Source: Roseiarcus sp963751165 (GTDB taxonomy: Bacteria > Pseudomonadota > Alphaproteobacteria > Rhizobiales > Beijerinckiaceae). From it: a DNA stretch of 64,000 nt. How positions within the stretch are numbered: the stretch's first letter is position 1; every line of letters starts with the position of its first letter. Shown one piece after another: positions 53,530 through 62,104 of the stretch. The stretch lies in contig CAVVTP010000019.1 of NCBI GenBank assembly GCA_963751165.1, forward strand, positions 62,001 to 126,000, given 5' to 3'. A program made the translations under genes and the position numbers. The notes beneath the pieces were generated by a model, which saw only the letters and a program-made list of their open reading frames with translations, had not been told where the DNA came from and searched no databases.

Positions 53530-55020
53530 ATGATCTCCGTCGAAACCCTGAATGAGGCGTCGGGCGCGATGAGCGCGGATCGTTTCGTCGAGATCAATTA
53601 CGACGACGTCATTCCCAACAACGTCGACCTCTCCTCCGATAAGCAGCTTCAGCGCGCGCTTGAGACCTGGCGGCCGAAATATCTCGACTGGTGGAACGAC
53701 ATGGGTCCCGAGGGCTTCCAGCAGTCGGAGGTCTATCTGCGCACCGCGGTCGGCGTCGACCCGGCCGGCTGGGCAAAATTCGGGTATGTAAACATGCCCG
53801 CCTACCACTGGGGCATCCTGCTCGCCCCGAAAGTCGAGGGCCGCAAAATCCCCTTTGGCCGCCACAAGGACGAGCCCGCTTGGCAGGAGGCGCCCGGAGA
53901 ATACCGTTCGCTGCTACGCCGGCTGATCGTCGTGCAGGGCGATACCGAGCCCGCCTCGGTGGAACAGCAGCGCTACCTCGGCGCGACCGCGCCGAGCCTC
54001 TACGACATGCGCAACCTCTTCCAGGTCAATGTCGAAGAGGGCCGCCATCTCTGGGCGATGGTCTATCTCTTGGTGAAATATTTCGGCAAGGACGGACGCG
54101 AGGAGGCGCAGGCTTTGCTCGAGCGGCGCAGCGGACAGGAGGACAATCCCAAAATCCTTGGCGCCTTCAACGAGAACACGCCCGACTGGCTGTCGTTCTT
54201 CATGTTCACCTACTTCACCGACCGCGACGGCAAGATGCAGCTGGCGGCGCTCGCCGAGAGCGGCTTCGATCCGCTGTCGCGCACCTGTCGTTTCATGCTG
54301 ACGGAAGAGGCCCATCACATGTTCGTCGGCGAGACCGGCGTGCAACGAACGATCGAGGCGACATGCGCGGCGATGAACAAGGCCGGAATTAAGGACCCCA
54401 ACGATGTTGAAGCCATCCGCAAGCTCGGCGTGGTCGACCTGCCGCTCCTGCAGCGCAAGGCCAGCTTCCATATTTCGGTGACGCGCGACCTGTTCGGCAG
54501 CGAGATCTCCAGCAACGCCGCCGAGGCGTTCAGCGCCGGCATCAAGGGGCGCTTCAACGAAGCGAAGCTTGAGGATGATCATGTACTCACCGACGCGGCC
54601 TATCCCGTTCAGCGCGTGGTCGACGGCAAGATCGTCGAGGAGCAGGTCCCGGCGCTGAGGGCGATCAATGCTCGCCTCCTTGACGATTATATCGTCGATT
54701 GCCAGGGCGGAATCGACCGCTGGAACAAGGTGATCGCGAAGGCGGGAATAGCCTTCAAGTTCGTCCAGCCGCACAAGGGCTTCAACCGCAAGATCGGCGA
54801 GTTTGCGGGCAAGCGCGTGAGCACAGCCGGATGGGTTCTGACCGAGGATGAATGGCAAGCCCGCAGCGGCGCCTGGCTGCCGAACGACGACGACATGAAA
54901 TTCATCAGTTCGCTAATGAAGTCTTGTCGCGAGCGCGGCAAATACGCGAGCTGGATCGCCCCCCCGCGCGTCGGCATCAACAATCAGCCGGGCGACTTCG
55001 AATATGTGAAGATCTACTGA
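53530..55020 (+). CDS. boxB: Benzoyl-CoA 2,3-epoxidase catalytic subunit BoxB
   Basis: Di-iron oxygenase of the aerobic hybrid (box) pathway that turns benzoyl-CoA into its 2,3-epoxide, 496 residues. The two carboxylate-bridged iron motifs are visible: VNVEEGRHLWAMV (E170, H173) and LTEEAHHMFVGE (E260, H263). Other BoxB sequence includes YLRTAVGVDPAGWAKFGYVNMP and TYFTDRDGKMQLAALAESGFDPLSRT. ATG 53530 follows GAGGAGGGAGG. The usual companions (boxA reductase, boxC, benzoate-CoA ligase) are not within the window; a PaaX-like regulator is 2 kb downstream on the other strand. Electrons would have to come from a reductase encoded elsewhere. Confidence 0.92.
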   Translation: MISVETLNEASGAMSADRFVEINYDDVIPNNVDLSSDKQLQRALETWRPKYLDWWNDMGPEGFQQSEVYLRTAVGVDPAGWAKFGYVNMPAYHWGILLAPKVEGRKIPFGRHKDEPAWQEAPGEYRSLLRRLIVVQGDTEPASVEQQRYLGATAPSLYDMRNLFQVNVEEGRHLWAMVYLLVKYFGKDGREEAQALLERRSGQEDNPKILGAFNENTPDWLSFFMFTYFTDRDGKMQLAALAESGFDPLSRTCRFMLTEEAHHMFVGETGVQRTIEATCAAMNKAGIKDPNDVEAIRKLGVVDLPLLQRKASFHISVTRDLFGSEISSNAAEAFSAGIKGRFNEAKLEDDHVLTDAAYPVQRVVDGKIVEEQVPALRAINARLLDDYIVDCQGGIDRWNKVIAKAGIAFKFVQPHKGFNRKIGEFAGKRVSTAGWVLTEDEWQARSGAWLPNDDDMKFISSLMKSCRERGKYASWIAPPRVGINNQPGDFEYVKIY

Positions 55021-55144
55021 GCGAATCGCCACCCGCCTCCGGTGCGCCAGGCAAAAAGCGCTGGACAGGATCATTCATAGGTGCGAATTCACGCCCGCCG
55101 CGAGTGGGTACGGGCGCACCGCTTGGCATTGTGCACTCTTCGCC

Positions 55145-56161
55145 TCACATTGTCTTGCGCGCCAACTCGGCCCCCGCGGCGAGCGCCGCCAGCTTGGCGT
55201 AGGCGATCGGCGCGGGCATCGGCGCCATGCCACAATTGGTGCACGGGTAGATCCGGTCGGCGGGTGCGAAAGCGAGCGCCTCGCGGATCGTCGCCGCAAC
55301 CTCCTCCGGCGTCTCCACGATTTCGGAGGCGACGTCGATGCAGCCGACCAGCACGTCCTTGCCCTTCAACAGCCCGATCAGCTCCATCGGCACGTGCGCA
55401 TTGCGGCATTCGAGCGAAACCTGATCGATTCGGCTCTGGGCCAACGCGGGAAAGGTTTGCTCGTATTGGCGCCAACTCTCTCCGAGCGTCGCTTTCCAAT
55501 CCGTGTTCGCCTTGATGCCGTAGCCGTAGCAAATATGGACAGCGGTTGTGCAGCCGAGTCCTTGCGCCGCGCGTTCGAGGGCCGCAACGCCCCACTCCCG
55601 CACGTCGCGCATGTAGACGTTGAAGGCGGGCTCATCGAACTGCACGACGTCGACCCCGAGCGCAGCGAGCTCGCGCGCCTCCTCGTTCAGCGCTGCCGCA
55701 AAAGCCTGAGCGAGCGCGGGGCGGTCGCGGTAATGTTCGTCGGCGATCGTGTCGACGAGCGTCATCGGGCCGGGCAGGGTGAATTTCAATTTGCGCTTGG
55801 TGTGAGCGCGCGCCGCGCTCGCCTCGGCGCGGTGAACGGAGCCCTTCCGGCGGATCGGGCCGGTCACGGTCGGAACCTCTGCCTTATAACGGTCGGCGCG
55901 GATGCCGATCACCTGCTTGCGCTCAAAGTCGATGCCGTCCAGGTTGGCGAGAAAGCCGTGAACGAAGTGGATGCGCGCCTGCTCGCCGTCGCTGACGATG
56001 TCGATCCCGGCGTCCTCCTGGAGCTTCACCGAGAGGATAGTCGCGTCGATCTTGCCAGCTGCGAGCTCGGCGCCTTCCAGCTTCCAGGCCGGCCAAAGTT
56101 TTCCCGGCTCGGCGAGCCAGCATGGTTTTGGCATACTGCCGGCGATGGTGGTTTCGAACAT
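55145..56161 (-). CDS. MetE-like vitamin B12-independent methionine synthase family protein
   Basis: Single-domain protein of 338 residues matching the catalytic C-terminal half of cobalamin-independent methionine synthase. Zinc ligands are readable: histidine and nearby cysteine in AVHICYGYG, then VSLECRNAHVPMEL and YPCTNCGMAP; FETTIAGSMPKP at the start and VVQFDEPAFNVYMRDV are also family sequence. The folate-binding N-terminal half of MetE is absent, so methyl donor and acceptor are unknown (such core-MetE proteins can use corrinoid proteins or other thiols). ATG 56161 follows GGAG at seven bases. Convergent with boxB. Confidence 0.88.
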   Translation of the reverse strand: MFETTIAGSMPKPCWLAEPGKLWPAWKLEGAELAAGKIDATILSVKLQEDAGIDIVSDGEQARIHFVHGFLANLDGIDFERKQVIGIRADRYKAEVPTVTGPIRRKGSVHRAEASAARAHTKRKLKFTLPGPMTLVDTIADEHYRDRPALAQAFAAALNEEARELAALGVDVVQFDEPAFNVYMRDVREWGVAALERAAQGLGCTTAVHICYGYGIKANTDWKATLGESWRQYEQTFPALAQSRIDQVSLECRNAHVPMELIGLLKGKDVLVGCIDVASEIVETPEEVAATIREALAFAPADRIYPCTNCGMAPMPAPIAYAKLAALAAGAELARKTM

Positions 56162-57166
56162 GGCCGACTCCGGGCGCCCTTTGTTCATAGCACGCCACGA
56201 TAGCACTTTGTTCGGTTGCTGGCGCGGTTCAACGGCGGAGCTACACCGCGTTGAGAATTTCGCGCAATCATGATGAGATCAGGCGTCGTGGAAGTGAGAC
56301 GGCGGCGGACAGGGGGCGGCGTGTATCCTGGCGCGACAGTTTGATCAACGCGGTGGGGACGTCGATGCCTCGCCGAGATGGCCGCGATCGGATGGAGCCC
56401 CGACCGTAGGCAGGAGCGCGGCTGGCGCCTTCTCGGCTGCGGAGCGGTCGCCGCCACGGCGCTCTGTTTCTGCTGGAAACGTCAACGTGACAACTCCTCG
56501 GGCCGCAGATAAAGGATAATGGCATTTTGCACTTCTCGGACCGCCGCGTAGACCCCGTTCCCCAGAGCTTCAGTCAAATCGAGTCCGATATGCGCTCCCC
56601 CGTCACGAGCACCAACAAAGTGTATTTCTCTTCACAAGGTTAATGTTCATGTTATGTTCTACGATGAGCCGTCCGACCGGGTCGTGCATACATGGGGCAG
56701 ACATGGAGGTAGGGATGTAGCATCAGGCCGGTAAAGCGGCCAAGCGTTTTCAGCCTGGCGGCAAATCCGATGCTTTTCTTCGGAAATGTCAAAGCAAGGG
56801 ATGCCTGCCTCGCGGAAGAAGAGGAGCGATTTTTCTCCATCCTTCCCGCCCCCAACTTCTCTGACAAGTCCAGTATCGGCGCCAGAAGTGGAAGAAGAAG
56901 GAAATGGAAGCGCGTTTCAGGCCTCCGCTGCTTGCGATTGAAGTGCGACTGTGCCTCGGATTTTTCCTAAGTCGGGACGCTCATGTGTGAGCACCCTAGG
57001 GCAGGGGAGGGGGAGGTCGCGTAGTTCTCCGCAAACTTTTGAAAAGGCTCATTTCATAAAAGGAAATGAAAACGAAATGAAAGGAGTTTCAAGGTCCGCG
57101 GGTCTGATTCCGGTACGCGCGGACTTCGGTTGGAATCGGTCTTGAAAATCCGGGCCTCCTTAGGGG
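56162..57166. other. One-kilobase region without supported gene
   Basis: No open frame here has recognisable features. Near the right end are an inverted repeat TCATTTC/GAAATGA (57049-57055 with 57063-57069) and a 9-base direct repeat GAAATGAAA at 57063 and 57074, spaced 11 bases. Local composition is more AT-rich than the flanks at 56560-56680. Confidence 0.5.
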
Positions 57167-58033
57167 TCAGAACCGCTGCCAGGGCCCGGACCGCGGCGGC
57201 AAAGGACCGTAGGCAGAAGCTGCGTTAGCATCGAGCCAGGCTTCGGATGCGCGGAAGAGGGCTCGCCAGATCGTTGCGGCGGTCTGGCGCGCCGCGGTCC
57301 CGGGCCAATCTTCGGGCAAATAGGGCGCGGGGATAAGGGGATCGCGCAGGACGATGCGGCGGAAGCAATGGATGACGAAAACGCGCATGACAACCGATTC
57401 GAGTCCGACGAGCTTTTGCCTGCCGACGCTTTCGCGCAAGGGTGCGAAGGCCGCGACGAAGCGGCGATAATCCTGCTTGAGCACGGCGAGGTCGAAGGCG
57501 CGCTCGACGAGAAGGCGGGCCGCGTCGGGGGGCAGGGGGACGGCCTTCAATGCGATTGCGCGGCCCGGTTCAGGCAGGTCGTTCGCGGCGGGGAGGAGGT
57601 AGACATGGGCGCCGAGGTCGGCCGCTCCCCGCCTGAGCAGCGTTGCGCGCAGCCGCGCCTGGTAAGGCTTCGGCAGGCCGCCGGCGAGATAGACGCGCCA
57701 TGGGCTCGAATCCTGCGGATGCCGGGCGTAAATCCGCCGGCTGGCGGCCGCCAACTCCGCGAGCGCGACCGGCGTCAGGGAATAGAAGCTTTTGCGGCCG
57801 ACCTTCTGCCGCGTCACCCAGCCGTCACCCGCCAGACGCGACATAGAAGTGCGGGCCGCGCCCGGATCGATCCCGAAAGCTGCGAGCACCTCCGTGATCG
57901 ATGACATGCCGACGTCGCCGCCGCGCGGCACGATGCAGTCGCCGAGAAAGCTGACCGCGATCGACCAAGGGCGCAACACCACGCCGCTGCGCGCGACGAT
58001 CATCGCGAGCCCATCGCTTTCAACTTCACTCAC
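57167..58033 (-). CDS. PaaX-type transcriptional regulator
   Basis: Regulator of about 288 residues like PaaX, the phenylacetyl-CoA-responsive repressor. The start of the winged-helix domain reads LRPWSIAVSFLGDCIV, then SSITEVLAAFGIDPGAARTSMSRLAGDGWVTRQKVGRKSFYSLT, which is the PaaX recognition region; the C-terminal domain ends with VMRVFVIHCFRRIVLRDPLIPAPYLPEDWPG, a strong PaaX signature. The start is uncertain: GTG 58033 or ATG 58003 would both fit, and the frame is open to 58066. No paa genes are in the window; boxB is the only aromatic-degradation gene nearby. Confidence 0.87.
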   Translation of the reverse strand: MSEVESDGLAMIVARSGVVLRPWSIAVSFLGDCIVPRGGDVGMSSITEVLAAFGIDPGAARTSMSRLAGDGWVTRQKVGRKSFYSLTPVALAELAAASRRIYARHPQDSSPWRVYLAGGLPKPYQARLRATLLRRGAADLGAHVYLLPAANDLPEPGRAIALKAVPLPPDAARLLVERAFDLAVLKQDYRRFVAAFAPLRESVGRQKLVGLESVVMRVFVIHCFRRIVLRDPLIPAPYLPEDWPGTAARQTAATIWRALFRASEAWLDANAASAYGPLPPRSGPWQRF

Positions 58034-58152
58034 ACCCGTAGAATCGGCTCGCCCGATGCCGCTCAACCGCAGCGTCCGCGCTCATTGTCGCGCGAACGCC
58101 ACCGCCGCGGCCAGCGGCCGCGCCAGCAGTTTTGCGGGCTCGTGCGGCGGTT

Positions 58153-58308
58153 TCAGTTCGAACCGCTATCCGACCCCGGTTGCGATTGAGCCGTCTGCTG
58201 TGACGTCGACTGGCTCGATGCCGTCTGATTGTAAGAGCAGGCGAGCGCGGGCGCGACGAGCGCCGCCAGGCCGCAACCGATCAGTAGTCCGATGAGCTTC
58301 GAGCGCAT
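58153..58308 (-). CDS. Small secreted Ser/Gln/Thr-rich protein (51 residues)
   Basis: Short gene with ATG 58308 preceded by GGAGGGC. The product starts with a signal peptide (KLIGLLIGCGLAALVAPALA then C), so it could be a lipoprotein or a cleaved periplasmic peptide; the mature 27 residues are almost all Ser, Gln, Thr, Ala, Asn and Gly (SYNQTASSQSTSQQTAQ). Small proteins of this build, with a Cys after the signal peptide and a Q/T-rich tail, occur in many alphaproteobacteria but have no known role. Lies upstream of the PaaX-like gene on the same strand. Confidence 0.65.
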   Translation of the reverse strand: MRSKLIGLLIGCGLAALVAPALACSYNQTASSQSTSQQTAQSQPGSDSGSN

Positions 58309-58472
58309 GCATGCCCTCCATTTGCCCCACCCCAGCGTAGCCGAACCTTAACACCGCCTGCGCCGGGCGCAAGCACTGGCGCGCGTCTCGACCGCGTCTC
58401 GAGTTGATGCGGATCATTTGCCGTTCGACGCGGTCCCGCTATGGTGACGCACTGGTTACGCGGTGAGAAATC

Positions 58473-59372
58473 GTGTTTAGGGATCGTGAGAGGTTTTTGG
58501 GGCGACAGCCGAAGGTGCAGGCCGGAGGCGTGGGGCGTGCGTCGGGATGGGCTCTCGTCACCGGCGCATCGGCCGGAATCGGCCGCGAGCTGGCGAGGGC
58601 ATTTGCCTCCCGCGGTTATGACGTCGTTCTGGCGGCCCGCAACGAGGCTGCGATGGCGGCGCTCGGCAGCGAGCTTGTGGCGCGCCACGCCGTGCGCGCG
58701 AAGACCATGCCGGTTGATCTCAGCCTTCCAGGGGCGCCGGAGGCTATGGCCGCCGCGCTCGCCGAGGCCAATGTCGCGGTCGACATTCTGGTCAACAACG
58801 CCGGCGTTGCATTCGAAGGCGATTTCGCCACAATCGCGATCGACGACCACCTCAGACTTTTGCAGATCAATGTGGTCGCGCTGACCACGCTGGCCCGCCT
58901 GTTTCTCCCGCCGATGCTAAACCGCGGCTGGGGCCGGATTCTCAACGTCGCCTCGATTTTCAGCTTCACGCCTGTGCCCCGGGTCGCCGTCTATGCGGCC
59001 GCCAAGGCCTATGTGCTGTCGCTGACTGAGTCGCTTTCGGAGGAGCTCAGGGGGACCGGCGTGTCCGCGACCGCACTATGCCCCGGCGCCACTGACACGG
59101 CGATGGTGCGCGGTTCCAAGCTCGGCAAGCCGATCCCCGCCATGATGATCATGTCGCCTCAGGAAGTTGCAGAGCTGGGTTGCGCGGCCTGTCTCAAAGC
59201 CGAGACGATTTGCGTGCCAGGCGTGGCGAACCGCCTCCTGGCCAACGGCGCGCCGCTCCTGCCGCGCAGACTCGTGCGCGGCGTCGGCGGATGGATGACG
59301 GCGGGCGGTTGGGATCGCATCGCGATCGCCCTGAACGGGTTTGGCGCAACTCACGAACGTGACGGCAAATGA
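58473..59372 (+). CDS. Short-chain dehydrogenase/reductase
   Basis: NAD(P)-dependent SDR of up to 299 residues. The nucleotide-binding motif is VTGASAGIGRELARAF, the structural motif VNNAGVA, and the catalytic residues lie in NVASIFSFTPVPRVAVYAAAKAY (Ser, Tyr, Lys). Sequence beyond the core resembles SDRs found next to wax-ester synthase genes. The start is a GTG at 58473 or a later GTG; the first about 25 residues before ASGWALVTGAS are not family sequence. It overlaps the hydrolase gene by four bases and opens the neutral-lipid operon. Fatty aldehyde or acyl-CoA reduction is a possible role, not shown. Confidence 0.88.
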   Translation: MFRDRERFLGRQPKVQAGGVGRASGWALVTGASAGIGRELARAFASRGYDVVLAARNEAAMAALGSELVARHAVRAKTMPVDLSLPGAPEAMAAALAEANVAVDILVNNAGVAFEGDFATIAIDDHLRLLQINVVALTTLARLFLPPMLNRGWGRILNVASIFSFTPVPRVAVYAAAKAYVLSLTESLSEELRGTGVSATALCPGATDTAMVRGSKLGKPIPAMMIMSPQEVAELGCAACLKAETICVPGVANRLLANGAPLLPRRLVRGVGGWMTAGGWDRIAIALNGFGATHERDGK

Positions 59373-60289
59373 CCAAGGTCCGCGCAAACGGAATCGACCT
59401 AGAATACGTCGAGATCGGGCGGCGCGACGCACCGGTCATTCTGCTCATCATGGGCCTCGGCATGCAGCTGGTGGCGTGGCCCAACTCGCTTTGCGAAGGA
59501 CTCGCCGCGCGCGGTTTCCGGGTCATCCGCTTCGACAACCGCGACGTCGGCCTTTCGACCCGCATGCCGTCCGCCAGGCCTGTTGCGACCGCGTCCGTAA
59601 TGGCGCGCGCCTTCGTGCGCCTGCCTGTCCGGCCGCCCTATACCCTGAACGACATGGCGCGGGACACGGTCGGCCTCATGGATGCGCTCGGAATCGCAAA
59701 GGCCCATATCGTCGGGGCGTCGATGGGCGGAATGATCGCGCAGGTCGTCGCCATCAATCATCCGGAGCGCGTCGAGAGCCTGACGTCGATCATGTCGTCT
59801 CCCAGCCCACTGATGCCCCGGCCGAAGGTGCTGCGCGCCCTGCTTCGTCGGCGACCGCGCAGCAAGGAACTCGCCATCGACCGCTTGATCAAGTTCTTCC
59901 GACTGGTCGGCGGCTCCGGCTATCGGCCGACAGACGCCGAGCTGCGGGCGAGAACCGAGGGTTCAGTTCGACGAAGCTACCGTCCCGATGCGTTCACTCG
60001 GCAACTTCTCGCCATCCAGACCGCGCCGAGCCGCGCGGGCATGCTTCACCACGTTCGTGCGCCGACGCTTGTTCTGCATGGCGACGAGGACCCCCTGGTG
60101 CCGTTGCGCGGGGGAGTGGACACCGCCGCGAGCATCCCCGGCGCGCGGTTGCGCATCGTGCCGGGCATGGGCCACTTTCTGCCCGAGGCGCTGGTTCCGC
60201 TGCTCGTCGATGAGATCGCCGGCCACTGTCAAGGGGCCGACTACGCGGCGCTAAGCAAAGCTCAGCGCGCCGCAGGGGGTTCGCAATGA
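59369..60289 (+). CDS. Alpha/beta hydrolase
   Basis: Alpha/beta-fold hydrolase of 306 residues. The nucleophile elbow is VGASMGGMIAQ; the oxyanion region reads LIMGLGMQLVAWP and the acid and histidine lie in VLHGDEDPLVPL and VPGMGHFLPEALVP. FDNRDVGLSTR before the elbow is typical of esterases in this subfamily (including aclacinomycin methylesterase-like proteins). Overlaps both neighbours by four bases, so it is co-translated with the SDR and the WS/DGAT enzyme; an ester- or thioester-cleaving step in lipid turnover is inferred. Confidence 0.9.
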   Translation: MTKVRANGIDLEYVEIGRRDAPVILLIMGLGMQLVAWPNSLCEGLAARGFRVIRFDNRDVGLSTRMPSARPVATASVMARAFVRLPVRPPYTLNDMARDTVGLMDALGIAKAHIVGASMGGMIAQVVAINHPERVESLTSIMSSPSPLMPRPKVLRALLRRRPRSKELAIDRLIKFFRLVGGSGYRPTDAELRARTEGSVRRSYRPDAFTRQLLAIQTAPSRAGMLHHVRAPTLVLHGDEDPLVPLRGGVDTAASIPGARLRIVPGMGHFLPEALVPLLVDEIAGHCQGADYAALSKAQRAAGGSQ

Positions 60290-62085
60290 AACGTCTTTCC
60301 TTCGTCGACGCGCTCTTCCTCTACATGGAGACACCCGAGACGCCCATGCATGTCGGCAGCGTCACGATCTTCAAGCCGAATTCGCCGCGGGACGATCTCT
60401 TCTCCCGCTTCCGCGAGCACGTAGCGGCCCGACTCGATCTCCTGCCTTCGTATCGCCGACGCCTCGCGCCGACGCCGCTCGGCATCGACCAACCGGCCTG
60501 GGTCATGGAAGACAAGCTGGACCTCGACTACCACATCCGACACGAGGCCCTGCCGACGCCGGGCGGCATGAAGGAGCTGCGGGCCCTGATCGCCCAGCTG
60601 CACGCCGCCCCGCTCGATCGCAGCCGACCGCTGTGGGAATACCACTTCATAGAAGGGCTCGAAGGCGGCGCCTTCGCGGTCTACGTCAAGGTGCACCACA
60701 GCACGATGGATGGGCTCGCGGGCATGGCGACCCTCGGCGTCACCTTCGATTTCGCGCCCGGGCCGGAGCACGAAACCCTGCCGTCGAGGATCATCCCTCC
60801 GGACGCCGAGCCCAACGATTTCATCGAGCTAACCAGCACCGCGATCGGCGATTTTATCCGCCAGGGTTGGCGCGCGGTGACCGGGACGCCGGGAGTTGCG
60901 CGGGCGCTCGCCAAAGCCGCGCCCCATTTCGGCCGCGACGCACGCTTTCTCTATCGCTACGTCAGGGAAATGCCGCGGACGCCGTTCAACACCGCGATTT
61001 CGGGCCACCGGGTCTACGCGACCTCGTCCCTGGCACTCGCCGACGTCAAGGCGCTGGCTAGGTCGCGGGGCGTCACGATCAACGACGTCGTGCTGGCGCT
61101 CTGCGCCGGCGCCTTGCGACGCTATCTGCTCGAGCGCGCCGCGCTGCCCGAAAATGCGTTGACCGCCGGCGTGCCGGTTTCGATCAGGCCCATTGGAAAT
61201 GCGCAGCTCAATAATCAGGTCTTCTTCACCCTCTCCCGCCTGCCGACCGACGTCAAGGAGCCGCTGCCCAGGCTAGCTGCGGCCCAGACCGCCGGCCAGG
61301 AGGCGAAGAATTTCTTCTCTGACATGCGTGACCTGATAACGACGAACCTTTCGATCCTCGGCGTGCCGCTCGTCGTAACGGGCCTGGTGAGACTCTGGAC
61401 GGGGATGGGTGCGTCAAATTATCTATCGCCGTTCTTCAACCTCGTCGTCTCGAACGTGCCGGGACCGAGACAGACCATGTATTGCGTCGGAGCGCCAGCC
61501 ACCCACTATTTCCCGGTTTCGATTCCCTATCACGGCTGCGCGCTCAACATCACCGTCCAGAGCTATCTAGATCAGCTCGACTTCGGCCTCATCGCCTGCA
61601 GCGACACCGTGCCCGACGCGCAGCGGATCGCCGACTTCCTCGTCGAAGACTTCGCGGCGATGCGGAAGGCCGATGCGGAATTGAGCCTACCGGGGGCGGT
61701 AGAGACGATCGCGGTTGCGCCGGCGGCGGCTTTGCTCGCCGCGCACAAGCCGATATCGCTCGCCGAAACGACAGTCGAACCAAGAGCGCCAAAGGCCGAG
61801 AAGACGAGCGTGCTGACGCAGCGGATCGATGCGCTCGGTGAGGCGACCGAGGCGCTGCGTCGCAAGCTCGAAAAGGCTCAAACCGCCGCACCGCCCAGGA
61901 CGCGGGCCGTGAGACCGAAGGCGACGATGAAACGCAAGCGCGCCGCCTTGAAGCCGGTCGCTGCGAAGCGGGCGCCGCCCGAGGAAGCGCCGGCCCGTCC
62001 GAGGCGGACGCGGGCAGGCGAGACCGCAAAGCCGGCCCCGATCCGAAAGGGGCGCAAGGGCGCCGCGCCGCAATCCGCGCCATAG
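60286..62085 (+). CDS. Wax ester synthase / diacylglycerol acyltransferase (WS/DGAT)
   Basis: Acyl-CoA-dependent acyltransferase making wax esters or triacylglycerol at the membrane, 599 residues. The catalytic motif HHxxxDG is KVHHSTMDGLAG (H137-G143). SFVDALFLYMETPETPMHVGSV at the start, PLDRSRPLWEYHFIEGLEGG, and the conserved late motifs PVSIRPIG and NLVVSNVPGPRQTMYCVGAP are all present. About 120 residues beyond the usual end form an Ala/Pro/Lys/Arg-rich tail with repeated RKLEKA, KRKRAA and RPRRTRAG-type segments, resembling histone-like or phasin-like tails. Start by ATGA overlap. Followed 19 bases on by a lipase-like gene. Confidence 0.94.
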   Translation: MKRLSFVDALFLYMETPETPMHVGSVTIFKPNSPRDDLFSRFREHVAARLDLLPSYRRRLAPTPLGIDQPAWVMEDKLDLDYHIRHEALPTPGGMKELRALIAQLHAAPLDRSRPLWEYHFIEGLEGGAFAVYVKVHHSTMDGLAGMATLGVTFDFAPGPEHETLPSRIIPPDAEPNDFIELTSTAIGDFIRQGWRAVTGTPGVARALAKAAPHFGRDARFLYRYVREMPRTPFNTAISGHRVYATSSLALADVKALARSRGVTINDVVLALCAGALRRYLLERAALPENALTAGVPVSIRPIGNAQLNNQVFFTLSRLPTDVKEPLPRLAAAQTAGQEAKNFFSDMRDLITTNLSILGVPLVVTGLVRLWTGMGASNYLSPFFNLVVSNVPGPRQTMYCVGAPATHYFPVSIPYHGCALNITVQSYLDQLDFGLIACSDTVPDAQRIADFLVEDFAAMRKADAELSLPGAVETIAVAPAAALLAAHKPISLAETTVEPRAPKAEKTSVLTQRIDALGEATEALRRKLEKAQTAAPPRTRAVRPKATMKRKRAALKPVAAKRAPPEEAPARPRRTRAGETAKPAPIRKGRKGAAPQSAP

Positions 62086-62104
62086 TCCAACCGAGCGATT
62101 GTTC

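Noticed and set aside
56652..57145. Small genes in the one-kilobase gap
   Set aside because: Several short open frames exist on both strands but none has a clear start site or family-like sequence.
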